From Neobacillus sp. FSL H8-0543 (GTDB taxonomy: Bacteria; Bacillota; Bacilli; Bacillales; Cytobacillaceae): a DNA stretch of 64,000 nucleotides. The stretch lies in contig NZ_CP151943.1 in NCBI RefSeq assembly GCF_038592905.1, positions 3,856,501 through 3,920,500 on the forward strand. Direction: 5' to 3'. Both the position numbers and the translations under genes were made by a program. The notes below the pieces were generated by a model. It saw only the letters and a program-made list of their open reading frames with translations. It did no database searches and was not told where the DNA came from. Each line of letters begins with the position of its first letter. Positions within the stretch are counted from its first letter, which is position 1. Below are positions 17,519 through 25,614 of the stretch, piece after piece.

Positions 17519-18055
17519 ATGAAGGCAAAAATTTTCCTACCAATTTTATTTATGTCAGCAGTATTAGTTGGTTGCGGACAAGCAGATTCCAATGAAGAAG
17601 CTTCTATAAAGGACAAAGAAGTTGAAAACATTGGAGAATTAGTAAGCGATTATAGTTCAAATAAAACAACAAACGATACAGCATCCATTACTTCTCAAGA
17701 GTTAATTATCAAGAAAAGTGATGGAAACGAGTTAGCTTATGACTTGTCAGAGGAAGACTTTTTCGTTTCTATTGCACCTTATGTTAATGAAACTCACCCT
17801 TGAACGAATCATAGCTTGACAGGTTGTCAAGGAGAGTTGATTGAAGAAGAGTTCGACGTATACATTGAAGATATGGATGGCAATGTAATAAAGGATGAAA
17901 AAGTGAAATCCCAAACGAACGGATTTTTGGACTTATGGCTTCCGCGTGATAAAAAATATCGAATAAAGATTGAGCATGATGGGAAAGTAACGGAATCAGA
18001 AATTTCTACCTTTGAGAATGACGGAACTTGTATTACAACTATGCAGTTAACGTAA
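17519..18055 (+). CDS. CueP-family copper-binding lipoprotein with in-frame TGA at a conserved Cys codon (candidate selenoprotein or nonsense mutant)
   Basis: ATG 17519 follows AAGGAAGTGAG by 8 nt. The product has a lipoprotein signal with lipobox LVGC (Cys19), then a CueP domain: FFVSIAPYVNETHP, [TGA], TNHSLTGCQGEL, NGFLDLWLPRD and a final GTCITTMQL. In CueP the TGA position is the first of three conserved cysteines (as recalled, Cys104, Cys112 and Cys172 in Salmonella), and the spacing of 8 to the next Cys is preserved here (codons 95 and 103). Everything after the TGA (17801-17803) stays in frame and well conserved, for a 178-codon product of normal CueP length. CueP binds copper outside the cytoplasm. 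Either selenocysteine is inserted at UGA or this is a very recent pseudogene. Confidence 0.8.
17815..17831 (+). promoter_or_regulatory. Bacterial SECIS-like hairpin
   Basis: CTTGACA-GGT-TGTCAAG is a perfect 7-bp stem with a GGU loop (or 6 bp with loop AGGUU). The loop starts 18 nt after the TGA. Known bacterial SECIS elements lie directly downstream of UGA with about 16-37 nt to an apical loop that has a G in its first two bases; this fits. It overlaps codons for the conserved SLTGCQG stretch, so chance pairing is possible. Confidence 0.5.
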
Positions 18056-18117
18056 AAACACCTATATTGGTATCGAATTCTGTTTAGAAGTACAAAACTT
18101 AATATCGCACACATAAA

Positions 18118-18146
18118 GACACCGTAATTAACACGGTGTTTTTTGT
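18118..18146 (+). terminator. Rho-independent terminator of the CueP-like gene
   Basis: ACACCGT pairs with ACGGTGT around AATTAAC and is followed by TTTTTTG. An intact terminator suggests the gene is still expressed as a unit. Confidence 0.8.
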
Positions 18147-18170
18147 ATTAGTTTGATTTAATGAAACAAT

Positions 18171-18262
18171 CTTGACAGGGTAGGGGTCGGGGGTTCGAAT
18201 CCCTCTCAGATCATCAAACAGAGCCTTGGTAACCTTGAGTTATCAAGTTTTTTTCTATTTTG
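18171..18262 (+). repeat. Right copy of 92-bp direct repeat (3' half of tRNA-Val)
   Basis: It starts at CTTGACAGGG, the anticodon loop, and continues through the T-arm and acceptor 3' strand into the same downstream flank as at 14070. The 5' half of the tRNA is absent, so this is not a functional tRNA. It marks the right border of a 4.1-kb segment. Confidence 0.85.
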
Positions 18263-18392
18263 CAAAGCTAATTTTTACTAATACGTATTGGTTGGTTGAA
18301 GATTAGGATAGGGCGGGTACCTTCCAATTTTTTATCATAATTAAATAGAATTTCAAAATTATGAAGGAATTGTGAACAAATGGAATAGAGTC

Positions 18393-18450
18393 TTTACATT
18401 ATTTTTTTTCGGCTTATAATACCCTTATAGGTATAAACCTACAGGGGTAT
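18393..18450 (+). promoter_or_regulatory. Sigma-A promoter with double CstR/CsoR-type operator
   Basis: TTTACA, a 16-bp spacer and TATAAT (18415-18420) form the promoter. Overlapping the -10 is a 32-bp near-palindrome (18419-18450, 26 of 32 positions symmetric) made of two half-sites, ATACCCTTATAGGTAT and AACCTACAGGGGTAT. This arrangement resembles operators of persulfide-sensing CstR and copper-sensing CsoR repressors. Confidence 0.72.
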
Positions 18451-18520
18451 ATCTTGAGATTAAATATAACGATAAAGATAGTTTATATACGAAGATATTC
18501 AAATATGGAGGGAAATTATT

Positions 18521-20470
18521 ATGACTAAGAAAATTATCATTGTTGGTGGAGTTGCGGGTGGAGCTACAGCTGCAGCAAGATTAAGAAGAATTAGTGAAGA
18601 TGTAGAAATTGTTCTAGTTGAACGTGGAGAGCATATTTCTTTTGCAAACTGCGGATTACCTTACTACATTGGCGAAACCATTAAGGATAGAAGTAAGTTG
18701 TTAGTACAAACCGCAAAAGGAATGTCAGATCGATTTAACCTTGATATTCGCAACTTAAGTGAAGTTTTGAGCATAGACACAGAAAACAAAAACGTTACGA
18801 TTAAAAATCTACAAAATGGCGAAGTTTATGAAGAGTCTTATGACAAGCTATTATTATCTCCTGGAGCTAGACCAATCGTTCCTCCTATTCCTGGATTAGG
18901 AGAAAATATAACACTATTTACATTAAGAAATATTCCTGATACGGATAAAATCAAAAACCATGTAGATCACAATAATCCTAAAAAAGCTGTGATTGTCGGT
19001 GGTGGATTTATTGGAATTGAAATGGCTGAAAACCTCGCTGATAGAGGTATGGAAGTGACTCTTATTGAAATGGCTAATCAAATTATGGCACCAATCGATT
19101 ATGAAATGGCTGCTATTTTGCACGCCCATTTAAAAGAAAAAGGGGTTCAGTTAATCCTAGAGAATGGTGTTCAATCCTTCGCAGATCAAGGCAATAAGGT
19201 TATCCTATCGGATGGAACGGAAATCCAAACAGATATGACCATTCTTTCAATCGGAGTTAGACCAGAAAATGAACTTGCTAAAACAGCAGGACTGGAATTG
19301 GGAGAGCGCGGAGGGATCGTTGTTAATGAATTCCTTCAAACTTCTAATGAAGATATATATGCTGTCGGTGATGCTGTCGAAGTGGTCGATTATATTAGTG
19401 GTACAAAGGCAATGATTCCACTTGCTGGACCTGCCAATCGACAAGGACGTATAGCTGCAAATAACATGATGGGTAAAAAAGAGAAGTATCAAGGAACATT
19501 AGGTACTTCGATTGCAAAGGTGTTTGATCTAACGGTGGCGGCTACTGGAAATAATGAGAAAACATTAAAGCGTTTAGGTGTTTCCTATGAAGTTGTTCAT
19601 ATTCATCCAAGTTCTCATGCCGGATATTATCCAGGGGCAGCACCGATTGCATTAAAATTAATTTTTAATAAAGAAACTGGAAAAATCTTTGGTGCTCAGG
19701 CAGTAGGCTCAGACGGTGTTGACAAGCGAATGGACGTAATTGCTACAGCTATTAAGGGTGGATTAACAGTTGAAGATTTAACGAATTTAGAATTATCTTA
19801 TGCACCGCCATTTTCTTCAGCCAAAGATCCTGTAAATATGGCAGGCTATGTGGCGACGAATATCATGGAGGGTGAAATAGAACAAATCCAATGGCATGAG
19901 GTTGATCAAATTGTATCAGAAGGTGGACTTTTGATTGATGTTCGCGAACCAGTAGAACGTGAATTTGGTTTTATTGAAGGTTCAATTAATATCTCCCTAA
20001 ACGACCTAAGAAATAAACTAACTGAAATCCCAATAGATAAGACTGTTTATGTAAGCTGTCAGGTTGGTTTAAGAGGATATTTAGCAAGTCGGATTCTAAA
20101 AAATAATGGTTACCATGTTAAAAACGTGGATGGCGGTTGGAAAACGTATTCTTCTGTATATGGAAGCAATATAAATAAAAATGTTGAGACGAAAACAAAC
20201 GACCTTGGTGAAACAGAAATAGTTGAGGAACAAACACATGAAATAAAGGTAGATTCCGTTGTAGATGTTAGTGGTTTAGCATGTCCAATGCCAATAGTTA
20301 AATTAAAAAAAGGTATCGATTCATTGAAAAGCGGACAAGTCATAGAACTTCATGTAACTGACCGAGGTGCTTTAAATGACCTTCCAGCTTGGACCAAAAA
20401 TGCAGGACATACAATATTAAATACAGAACAAGATGATAAACTCATTAAATTTTGGATTAAAAAGAAATAA
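18521..20470 (+). CDS. CoA-disulfide/persulfide reductase fused to rhodanese and TusA domains
   Basis: A 649-aa three-part enzyme. Residues 1-440 form the FAD/NAD(P)H reductase with GGVAGGATAAARLRR and the redox Cys44 in FANCGLPYY; about 455-545 is a rhodanese with active-site Cys in VSCQVGLRG; about 575-649 is a TusA domain with GLACPMPIVKLKKG. Such CoADR-Rhd fusions reduce CoA- or protein-bound persulfides and polysulfide to sulfide. The added TusA could hand sulfur between sites intramolecularly. It has its own promoter with a double operator and leads the sulfane-sulfur cluster. Confidence 0.93.
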   Translation: MTKKIIIVGGVAGGATAAARLRRISEDVEIVLVERGEHISFANCGLPYYIGETIKDRSKLLVQTAKGMSDRFNLDIRNLSEVLSIDTENKNVTIKNLQNGEVYEESYDKLLLSPGARPIVPPIPGLGENITLFTLRNIPDTDKIKNHVDHNNPKKAVIVGGGFIGIEMAENLADRGMEVTLIEMANQIMAPIDYEMAAILHAHLKEKGVQLILENGVQSFADQGNKVILSDGTEIQTDMTILSIGVRPENELAKTAGLELGERGGIVVNEFLQTSNEDIYAVGDAVEVVDYISGTKAMIPLAGPANRQGRIAANNMMGKKEKYQGTLGTSIAKVFDLTVAATGNNEKTLKRLGVSYEVVHIHPSSHAGYYPGAAPIALKLIFNKETGKIFGAQAVGSDGVDKRMDVIATAIKGGLTVEDLTNLELSYAPPFSSAKDPVNMAGYVATNIMEGEIEQIQWHEVDQIVSEGGLLIDVREPVEREFGFIEGSINISLNDLRNKLTEIPIDKTVYVSCQVGLRGYLASRILKNNGYHVKNVDGGWKTYSSVYGSNINKNVETKTNDLGETEIVEEQTHEIKVDSVVDVSGLACPMPIVKLKKGIDSLKSGQVIELHVTDRGALNDLPAWTKNAGHTILNTEQDDKLIKFWIKKK

Positions 20471-20480
20471 AAGAAAGAGC

Positions 20481-20612
20481 ATGATTTCGAAAATTGGAGT
20501 GATTGTTAGCTCTAATTTAGTTGAATGTGTACGTAAAGCAGATGAAACGAGTGAAAGGAATGCCGAGGATCTAATTAAAGAGGCAGTTAACCTATTGGTA
20601 AGAAGTCGTTAA
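20481..20612 (+). pseudogene. Truncated CsoR/CstR-family repressor (C-terminal 43 codons)
   Basis: The frame MISKIGVIVSSNLVECVRKA, ending EAVNLLVRSR, matches the last helices of CsoR/CstR/YrkD-type sensors. The single Cys corresponds to the C-terminal sensing Cys (Cys60 of CstR). The DNA-binding N-terminal half with the first Cys is gone, and no upstream frame supplies it. No good ribosome site is seen. In B. subtilis the yrk cluster begins with yrkD at this position, so this is a decayed local regulator. Confidence 0.65.
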
Positions 20613-20619
20613 AAAAGGG

Positions 20620-20664
20620 TTGACATCCTCTTATATTTTTATTACTATTATACCCATAGGGGTA
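20620..20664 (+). promoter_or_regulatory. Promoter and operator of the yrkE-like gene
   Basis: TTGACA (20620-20625), 17-bp spacer, TACTAT (20643-20648), then the operator TACCCATAGGGGTA at 20651-20664. Confidence 0.75.
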
Positions 20665-20696
20665 ACGGTAATAAAATATTTTTTTACTTCATTAAA

Positions 20697-20710
20697 TACC
20701 CATATAGGTA
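20697..20710. promoter_or_regulatory. Second CstR/CsoR-type operator
   Basis: TACCCATATAGGTA, 46 bp after the first site (centre to centre) and 26 bp before the DsrE-like gene; two sites may allow cooperative repression. Confidence 0.65.
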
Positions 20711-20735
20711 ATTTTATTTTAGGAGGTCATTAAAA

Positions 20736-21215
20736 ATGACAGAAAAGAAAAAAACAACAATCGTCCTATTAAGTGGAGATTATGATAAAGCAATGGCAGC
20801 TTATATTATTGCAAATGGTGCAGCAGCTTATGATCATGAAGTAACAATTTTTCACACCTTCTGGGGATTAAATGCTTTACGAAAAGATGAAAGTATTTCA
20901 GTTGAAAAGGGATTTTTGGAGAAAATGTTTGCTAAAATGATGCCTAGAGGCGCAGAAAATATGGGATTATCAAGAATGAATTTTGCTGGATTTGGACCTA
21001 AGCTAATTAAGAAGGTAATGAAAAAGCACAATGCAATGCCACTAACTGAGCTGATTGAAATGTCACAGGAGCAGGATGTAAAGCTAATTGCCTGTACGAT
21101 GACGATGGATTTACTAGGTCTTCATAAAGAAGAGCTTTTAGATAATATTGAATATGCAGGAGTTGCAGCCTATTTAGCAGAGGCTGAAGATGGGAACGTC
21201 AATCTGTTCATTTAA
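20736..21215 (+). CDS. yrkE: DsrE/F-like sulfur-carrier protein (YrkE-like)
   Basis: A 159-aa DsrE-superfamily protein behind AGGAGGTCAT. The alpha/beta fold shows in IVLLSGDYDKAMAAYIIANGAAA and in the conserved LIACTMTMDLLGL, whose Cys is the presumed persulfide carrier. Members relay sulfane sulfur between TusA and rhodaneses. The 160-residue length and the inserted Met/Lys-rich segment (residues 65-100) are usual for YrkE. Confidence 0.88.
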   Translation: MTEKKKTTIVLLSGDYDKAMAAYIIANGAAAYDHEVTIFHTFWGLNALRKDESISVEKGFLEKMFAKMMPRGAENMGLSRMNFAGFGPKLIKKVMKKHNAMPLTELIEMSQEQDVKLIACTMTMDLLGLHKEELLDNIEYAGVAAYLAEAEDGNVNLFI

Positions 21216-21265
21216 TTTACATTGATATGGGGGAATATTTCCCCCAACTATAGGAGGGACTAGAC

Positions 21266-21628
21266 TTGGATTATATAAATTACGTATTTATTGCACTTAT
21301 CATTTTATTTATGGTTTATCGTTTCATGCCAACGAAAGGTGTACGAAATATTTCTACAGCAGAATTAAAAAATGAATTAAAGGATAAAAATAAATTGTTC
21401 ATAGATGTAAGAACACCTGGGGAATATAAAGGAAATCACATTAGGGAATTTAAAAATATTCCACTTAATCTACTTGCACAAAAAGCGGAGAAAGAAATTT
21501 CAAACGACAAAGAAGTAATTGTTATTTGTCAAAGCGGAATGAGAAGTGGGCAAGCAAGTAAGCTATTAAAAAAGTTAGGCTATACAAAAGTAACGAATGT
21601 AAAAGGCGGCATGAACGCTTGGTCATAA
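21266..21628 (+). CDS. Membrane-anchored rhodanese
   Basis: A 120-aa protein starting with TTG behind TAGGAGGGA. Residues 3-21 form a single transmembrane segment; the rest is a rhodanese domain with LFIDVRTPGEY and active-site loop CQSGMRS (Cys near 93). It would present a thiosulfate/persulfide sulfurtransferase at the inner face of the membrane. It lies between the DsrE-like and the next rhodanese gene in one transcription unit. Confidence 0.9.
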   Translation: MDYINYVFIALIILFMVYRFMPTKGVRNISTAELKNELKDKNKLFIDVRTPGEYKGNHIREFKNIPLNLLAQKAEKEISNDKEVIVICQSGMRSGQASKLLKKLGYTKVTNVKGGMNAWS

Positions 21629-21656
21629 TAATATGAAAAAAGAGGAGGACCTTAAG

Positions 21657-21953
21657 ATGAAAGCAATGACGGCAAAGGAAGTTGAACAATTATTAAATGA
21701 ACAAAAAAAATTAGACATCATTGATGTACGCGAAGTGGATGAGGTTGCAGCTGGAAAAATACCAGGAGCCGTTAACATTCCTTTAGGACTGATCGAGTTC
21801 CGGATGCATGAGTTAGATAAATCAAAAGAATATATCATGGTTTGTCGCTCAGGTGGTAGAAGTGGTCGGGCATCACAATTTCTTGAATATCATGGATTTA
21901 AAATCCTTAATATGACAGGTGGAATGCTATCCTGGGAAGGCGTTGTAGAATAA
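21657..21953 (+). CDS. Single-domain rhodanese
   Basis: A 98-aa cytosolic rhodanese; ATG 21657 is 7 nt after AGAGGAGGAC, and the 8-codon longer reading from 21633 starts before that site. The fold markers LDIIDVREVDE and active loop CRSGGRSGRA (Cys near 63) are present. It is close in sequence to the preceding rhodanese, suggesting tandem duplication followed by loss of the anchor. Confidence 0.9.
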   Translation: MKAMTAKEVEQLLNEQKKLDIIDVREVDEVAAGKIPGAVNIPLGLIEFRMHELDKSKEYIMVCRSGGRSGRASQFLEYHGFKILNMTGGMLSWEGVVE

Positions 21954-21972
21954 ATTTTTTTCAAAACAATAA

Positions 21973-21986
21973 TACCCGCTTGGGTA
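21973..21986. promoter_or_regulatory. CstR/CsoR-type operator before yrkF-like gene
   Basis: TACCCGCTTGGGTA, with perfect TACCC/GGGTA arms, 20 bp before the start codon. Confidence 0.7.
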
Positions 21987-22006
21987 TAATAACAGGGGGA
22001 TATCAT

Positions 22007-22582
22007 ATGGAAAACATGAAAGCAAACGTAATTTTAGACGCAAAGGGATTAGCATGTCCAATGCCAATAGTCAAAACAAAGAAGGCCATGAACGGGTTAG
22101 AGGCTGGTCAGGTATTGGAAGTACTAGCAACGGATAAGGGATCCAAGGCAGATTTAAAGGCATGGGCGGAAAGCACGGGTCATCAATACTTAGGTACATT
22201 AGAGGAAGGCGGGGTTTTAATGCACTACCTTAGAAAGTCCTCTAGTGACGACACAATCGAAAAAAAACACCCAACTGTGATCAACAATGAAGAGCTTGAA
22301 ACAAAGCTAGAAAAGATGGATAACCTTGTTGTTTTAGATGTAAGAGAAACAGCAGAATATGCCTTTAATCATATTCCAAATTCGATTTCCATTCCTTTAG
22401 GGGAATTAGAAAACAGATTAGATGAAATAAGTAAAGAAACTGAAATTTATATTGTCTGCAGGACCGGAAATCGCAGTGACCTTGCAGCACAAAAGTTAAC
22501 AGAAAAGGGATTTTCTAAAGTTACTAACGTAGTACCAGGGATGAGTCAATGGTCTGGTAAAACAACTAAAGTGAACCAATAG
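22007..22582 (+). CDS. yrkF: TusA-rhodanese fusion sulfurtransferase (YrkF-like)
   Basis: A 191-aa protein; ATG 22007 follows AGGGGGA, and the upstream TTG at 21980 lies inside the operator and is rejected. Residues 8-80 are TusA (LDAKGLACPMPIVKTKKAM); 95-190 are rhodanese with LDVRETAEY and loop CRTGNRSD. It matches B. subtilis YrkF in domain order. It probably moves sulfane sulfur from its rhodanese Cys to its TusA Cys. Confidence 0.92.
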   Translation: MENMKANVILDAKGLACPMPIVKTKKAMNGLEAGQVLEVLATDKGSKADLKAWAESTGHQYLGTLEEGGVLMHYLRKSSSDDTIEKKHPTVINNEELETKLEKMDNLVVLDVRETAEYAFNHIPNSISIPLGELENRLDEISKETEIYIVCRTGNRSDLAAQKLTEKGFSKVTNVVPGMSQWSGKTTKVNQ

Positions 22583-22615
22583 GATCAAACGTAATTATTT
22601 TTTTAAAATAAAATA

Positions 22616-22629
22616 TACCGTAGGGGGTA
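22616..22629. promoter_or_regulatory. CstR/CsoR-type operator overlapping yrkH ribosome site
   Basis: TACCGTAGGGGGTA; its right half is also the Shine-Dalgarno (TAGGGGGTA) of the next gene, so a bound repressor would cover it. Confidence 0.55.
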
Positions 22630-22636
22630 AAATGGT

Positions 22637-23764
22637 ATGGCTGTAAATAGTATGACTGCTAAAGAGGTAACGAAAAAGGTAATTAATAAGGAAGAATTAT
22701 TTATTTTAGATGTTCGCAATGCGAGTGACTTTCAGGATTGGAAGATTGAAGGAGAAAACTTCGAGTATTTTAACATCCCTTATTTTGAGTTGCTAGATGG
22801 GGTTGAAGAGATTATGGATAAGATTCCATCTGATAAAGAAGTTTTAGTGGTGTGTGCAAAGGAAGGCTCATCTATTATGATTGCTGAAATGCTTTCAGAG
22901 GAAGGGCTATCGGTTTCATACCTAAAGGGTGGGATGAAAGCTTGGAGTGAACATTTAGAACCAGTTAAAGTTGGAAATTTAAAGAATGGTGGCGAAATGT
23001 ACCAGTTTATACGGATTGGGAAAGGCTGTTTATCTTATATGGTTGTTTCGAAAGGTGAGGCTGCGATTATCGATGCCACACGTATGACTGACATTTATCT
23101 TGAATTTGCTGACAGTATTGGTGCGAAAATCACTCATGTTTTTGACACACACTTACATGCGGACCATATTTCCGGTGGAAGAAAGATTGCAGAAAAAACA
23201 GGCGCAACGTATTGGCTGCCTCCAAAGGATGCAACAGAAGTTACTTTTACCTATCAGCCATTAGAAGATGGAAACCTAGTAGAAATCGGAAAGGTGAAAA
23301 TTGATATCACTGCGTTATATTCTCCAGGCCATACCATTGGATCGACTTCTTTTATTGTGGATGAAACGTACTTACTGTCAGGTGATATTTTGTTCATTGA
23401 CTCTATTGGAAGACCAGATTTAGCTGGTTTAGCTCAGGATTGGGTCGGCGATTTAAGAGAAAGTCTATATAAACGCTACAGAGAACTGTCAGAGGAATTA
23501 GTTGTTCTTCCAGCTCACTTTATGATTATTGAAGAATTAAATGACGATGGTAGTGTTTCAGAAAAATTAGGAACATTATATGCTAAAAACCATGGTTTAA
23601 ATATTGAAGACGAAAATGAATTTAGAAAAATAGTAACGGAAAACTTACCACCACAACCCAATGCCTATCAAGAGATTCGTGAAACGAATATGGGGAAAAT
23701 TTACCCTGATGACGAGAAACAACGTGAAATGGAAATTGGACCAAATCGCTGTGCCGTTCGATAA
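22637..23764 (+). CDS. yrkH: Rhodanese-metallo-beta-lactamase protein, persulfide-dioxygenase-like (YrkH-like)
   Basis: A 375-aa two-domain enzyme. Residues 1-107 are rhodanese-like with Cys73 in VVCAKEG; residues 118-375 are an MBL fold with THLHADH at 171-177, [16 protein letters not shown] and PAHF metal ligands. In ETHE1/CstB-like enzymes an iron centre oxidises persulfides to sulfite. The domain order, rhodanese first, is opposite to CstB and like YrkH. It likely oxidises or cleaves low-molecular-weight persulfides. Confidence 0.9.
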   Translation: MAVNSMTAKEVTKKVINKEELFILDVRNASDFQDWKIEGENFEYFNIPYFELLDGVEEIMDKIPSDKEVLVVCAKEGSSIMIAEMLSEEGLSVSYLKGGMKAWSEHLEPVKVGNLKNGGEMYQFIRIGKGCLSYMVVSKGEAAIIDATRMTDIYLEFADSIGAKITHVFDTHLHADHISGGRKIAEKTGATYWLPPKDATEVTFTYQPLEDGNLVEIGKVKIDITALYSPGHTIGSTSFIVDETYLLSGDILFIDSIGRPDLAGLAQDWVGDLRESLYKRYRELSEELVVLPAHFMIIEELNDDGSVSEKLGTLYAKNHGLNIEDENEFRKIVTENLPPQPNAYQEIRETNMGKIYPDDEKQREMEIGPNRCAVR

Positions 23765-23791
23765 GTACAAAAAAACTAGGAGGTAATAGAA

Positions 23792-24019
23792 ATGAAATCA
23801 AATAAGATTTTAGATGCAAAAGGACTAGCATGTCCAATGCCGATAGTAAAGACAAAAAAGGTAATGAATGAATTAGAAAGTGGTCAGGTTTTAGAAATCC
23901 ATGCAACCGATAAAGGTGCAAAAAACGATCTAACGGCATGGGCAAAATCAGGTGGTCACGAGGTAATTAAACACGAAGTGGAAAACGAAATTTTGAAGTT
24001 TTGGATACAAAAAGGCTAA
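23792..24019 (+). CDS. yrkI: TusA-family sulfur carrier (YrkI-like)
   Basis: A 75-aa TusA protein behind TAGGAGGTAAT, with LDAKGLACPMPIVKTKK (carrier Cys14) and the C-terminal FWIQKG. Nearly identical in its core to the TusA half of the upstream fusion and to the tail of the CoADR fusion, which suggests recent domain duplication within the cluster. Confidence 0.92.
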   Translation: MKSNKILDAKGLACPMPIVKTKKVMNELESGQVLEIHATDKGAKNDLTAWAKSGGHEVIKHEVENEILKFWIQKG

Positions 24020-24067
24020 GAAATAGGGATCATATTGGGTCCCTTTTCTTAAAGGGGAGGCTTTACG

Positions 24068-24844
24068 ATGGAAATCGGATTTATCATTACCATTTTCTTA
24101 ATTGGTTTTATTGGTTCCTATATATCTGGGATGCTAGGAATAGGCGGATCCATTATTAAATATCCAATGCTTTTATATATTCCACCTTTCTTTGGTTTAG
24201 CAGCATTTAGTGCCCATGAAGTATCAGGAATAAGCGCTGTGCAGGTGTTATTTGCGACAATCGGTGGGGTTTGGGCCTACCGTAAGGGTGGTTTTTTAAA
24301 TAAATCACTAATTGGATATATGGGTGCAAGCATATTAATCGGTAGTTTGGTTGGCAGTTATGGTTCAAGGTTAATGACAGAGGGTGGAATCAATTTAGTT
24401 TATGGGATATTAGCATTAATTGCCGCTGTTATGATGTTTGTTCCGAAAAAAGGAATAGATGATATTCCTCTAGACCAAGTTAAGTTTAATAAATGGCTTG
24501 CCTCCTCTCTAGCATTAATTGTTGGAATTGGTTCTGGAATTGTTGGAGCAGCAGGAGCGTTTCTATTAGTTCCAATCATGCTAGTTGTCTTAAAGATACC
24601 CACACGTATGACGATTGCCTCTTCTTTGGCTATTACGTTTCTATCTTCAATCGGTGCCACTGTAGGGAAAATTTCTACAGGACAAGTAGCGTTCTTACCC
24701 TCGGTAATTATGATTATAGCCAGTCTAATTGCCTCACCATTAGGTGCAATGGCTGGAAAAAAGGTAAACACTAAGATTTTACAAGTGGTATTAGCCTTTT
24801 TAATTTTAGCAACAGCCATAAAGATTTGGATGGATATTTTATAG
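24068..24844 (+). CDS. yrkJ: TauE/SafE-family sulfur-compound permease (YrkJ-like)
   Basis: A 258-aa membrane protein with about eight helices in two similar halves ([15 protein letters not shown] near 20 and [15 protein letters not shown] near 160). TauE/SafE proteins export or import sulfite, sulfonates or thiosulfate. As the last cluster gene, after a probable persulfide-oxidising enzyme, sulfite or thiosulfate export is the likely role. Confidence 0.88.
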   Translation: MEIGFIITIFLIGFIGSYISGMLGIGGSIIKYPMLLYIPPFFGLAAFSAHEVSGISAVQVLFATIGGVWAYRKGGFLNKSLIGYMGASILIGSLVGSYGSRLMTEGGINLVYGILALIAAVMMFVPKKGIDDIPLDQVKFNKWLASSLALIVGIGSGIVGAAGAFLLVPIMLVVLKIPTRMTIASSLAITFLSSIGATVGKISTGQVAFLPSVIMIIASLIASPLGAMAGKKVNTKILQVVLAFLILATAIKIWMDIL

Positions 24845-24867
24845 GTCAATTAATTAAATAAAATAAG

Positions 24868-24917
24868 AAAAGTGCGAGCCGTCTTCCAAAGTTAGGAAGA
24901 TGACTGGCGCTTTTTAA
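24868..24917. terminator. Long terminator hairpin, member of a repeated family
   Basis: A stem of about 19 bp with mismatches (AAAGTGCGAGCCGTCTTCC against GGAAGATGACTGGCGCTTT) between convergent genes. Related hairpins stand at 34289 and 35874. Confidence 0.8.
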
Positions 24918-24924
24918 AATGAAA

Positions 24925-25422
24925 TTACAAGAGTTTTGACATATAGTATTCATCAACAAATTCACCATCGATGAATAATGAATTTCTTTTTGTTCCTTCG
25001 ATTTCAAATCCCACTTTTTTATATAATGATAAACCTGCTTCATTCTTTGTGACGACTGTTAACTCTAACCTGCAAATTTTATGATTAGAAGCCCACTGTT
25101 CCAACTCATTAAATAACTTTGTTCCTATTCCTTTTCCTCTATATTCCTTCAAAATTCCAATAACAATGTAAGCAGAGTGTTTATTTCTTCGCGCATTTCC
25201 ACCTTTTGCAAGTAAGAATCCAATTAAATTATTATTGTTTTCAGCAACCAGGATAGTAGAGTTTTCGGTATCTTCCATTCCTCTAATCATCTTTAATTGA
25301 TTTTCAGATTGAATATTTCTTTCTCCTGCTTCCCAAAGCATATACTGCGAACTACCTTCCACTTGTTGAGTAAGATTTGCAAAATTTTCTGCATCAGATA
25401 TTTTTATTTCTCTAACATTCAT
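24925..25422 (-). CDS. GNAT-family N-acetyltransferase
   Basis: A 165-aa acetyltransferase; ATG 25422 lies behind GAGGAGAGAAAAGGA, while the 21 extra upstream codons lack support. Acetyl-CoA-binding loop IVIGILKEYRGKGIGTKLF (R-G-x-G-I-G) is near residue 97; the end NEAGLSLYKKVGFEIEGTKRN is typical of RimJ/RimL and spermidine-type members. Substrate unknown. Confidence 0.88.
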   Translation of the reverse strand: MNVREIKISDAENFANLTQQVEGSSQYMLWEAGERNIQSENQLKMIRGMEDTENSTILVAENNNNLIGFLLAKGGNARRNKHSAYIVIGILKEYRGKGIGTKLFNELEQWASNHKICRLELTVVTKNEAGLSLYKKVGFEIEGTKRNSLFIDGEFVDEYYMSKLL

Positions 25423-25614
25423 TCCTTTTCTCTCCTCAGTAGACCAAAATTCCAACTTTATTAATTTTTGAAAGAATAGCACCAATTTCCAATAGTTGCA
25501 AGAAATGATTCAAATCAATGTACCCCCATTGAATAAATTGTTTTTAAGACGAACTAAAGATAAAATAGAGGAAATTAAAAAATACATTCAAGCTAGTAAA
25601 CTTAGGTGGTACAT

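Noticed and set aside
17815..17823. Nine bases CTTGACAGG shared by the hairpin and the tRNA-Val anticodon loop
   Set aside because: Too short to imply a recombination site; the flanks do not match.
17816..18055. Separate 79-aa gene starting at TTG 17816
   Set aside because: No Shine-Dalgarno upstream, and the sequence is the second half of CueP; it is better read as one gene across the TGA.
20736..24844. Selenium-metabolism YedE/YedF pair instead of a persulfide cluster
   Set aside because: TusA and DsrE domains are on separate proteins, and the TauE-type protein looks like YrkJ; content and order match the yrk sulfur cluster.
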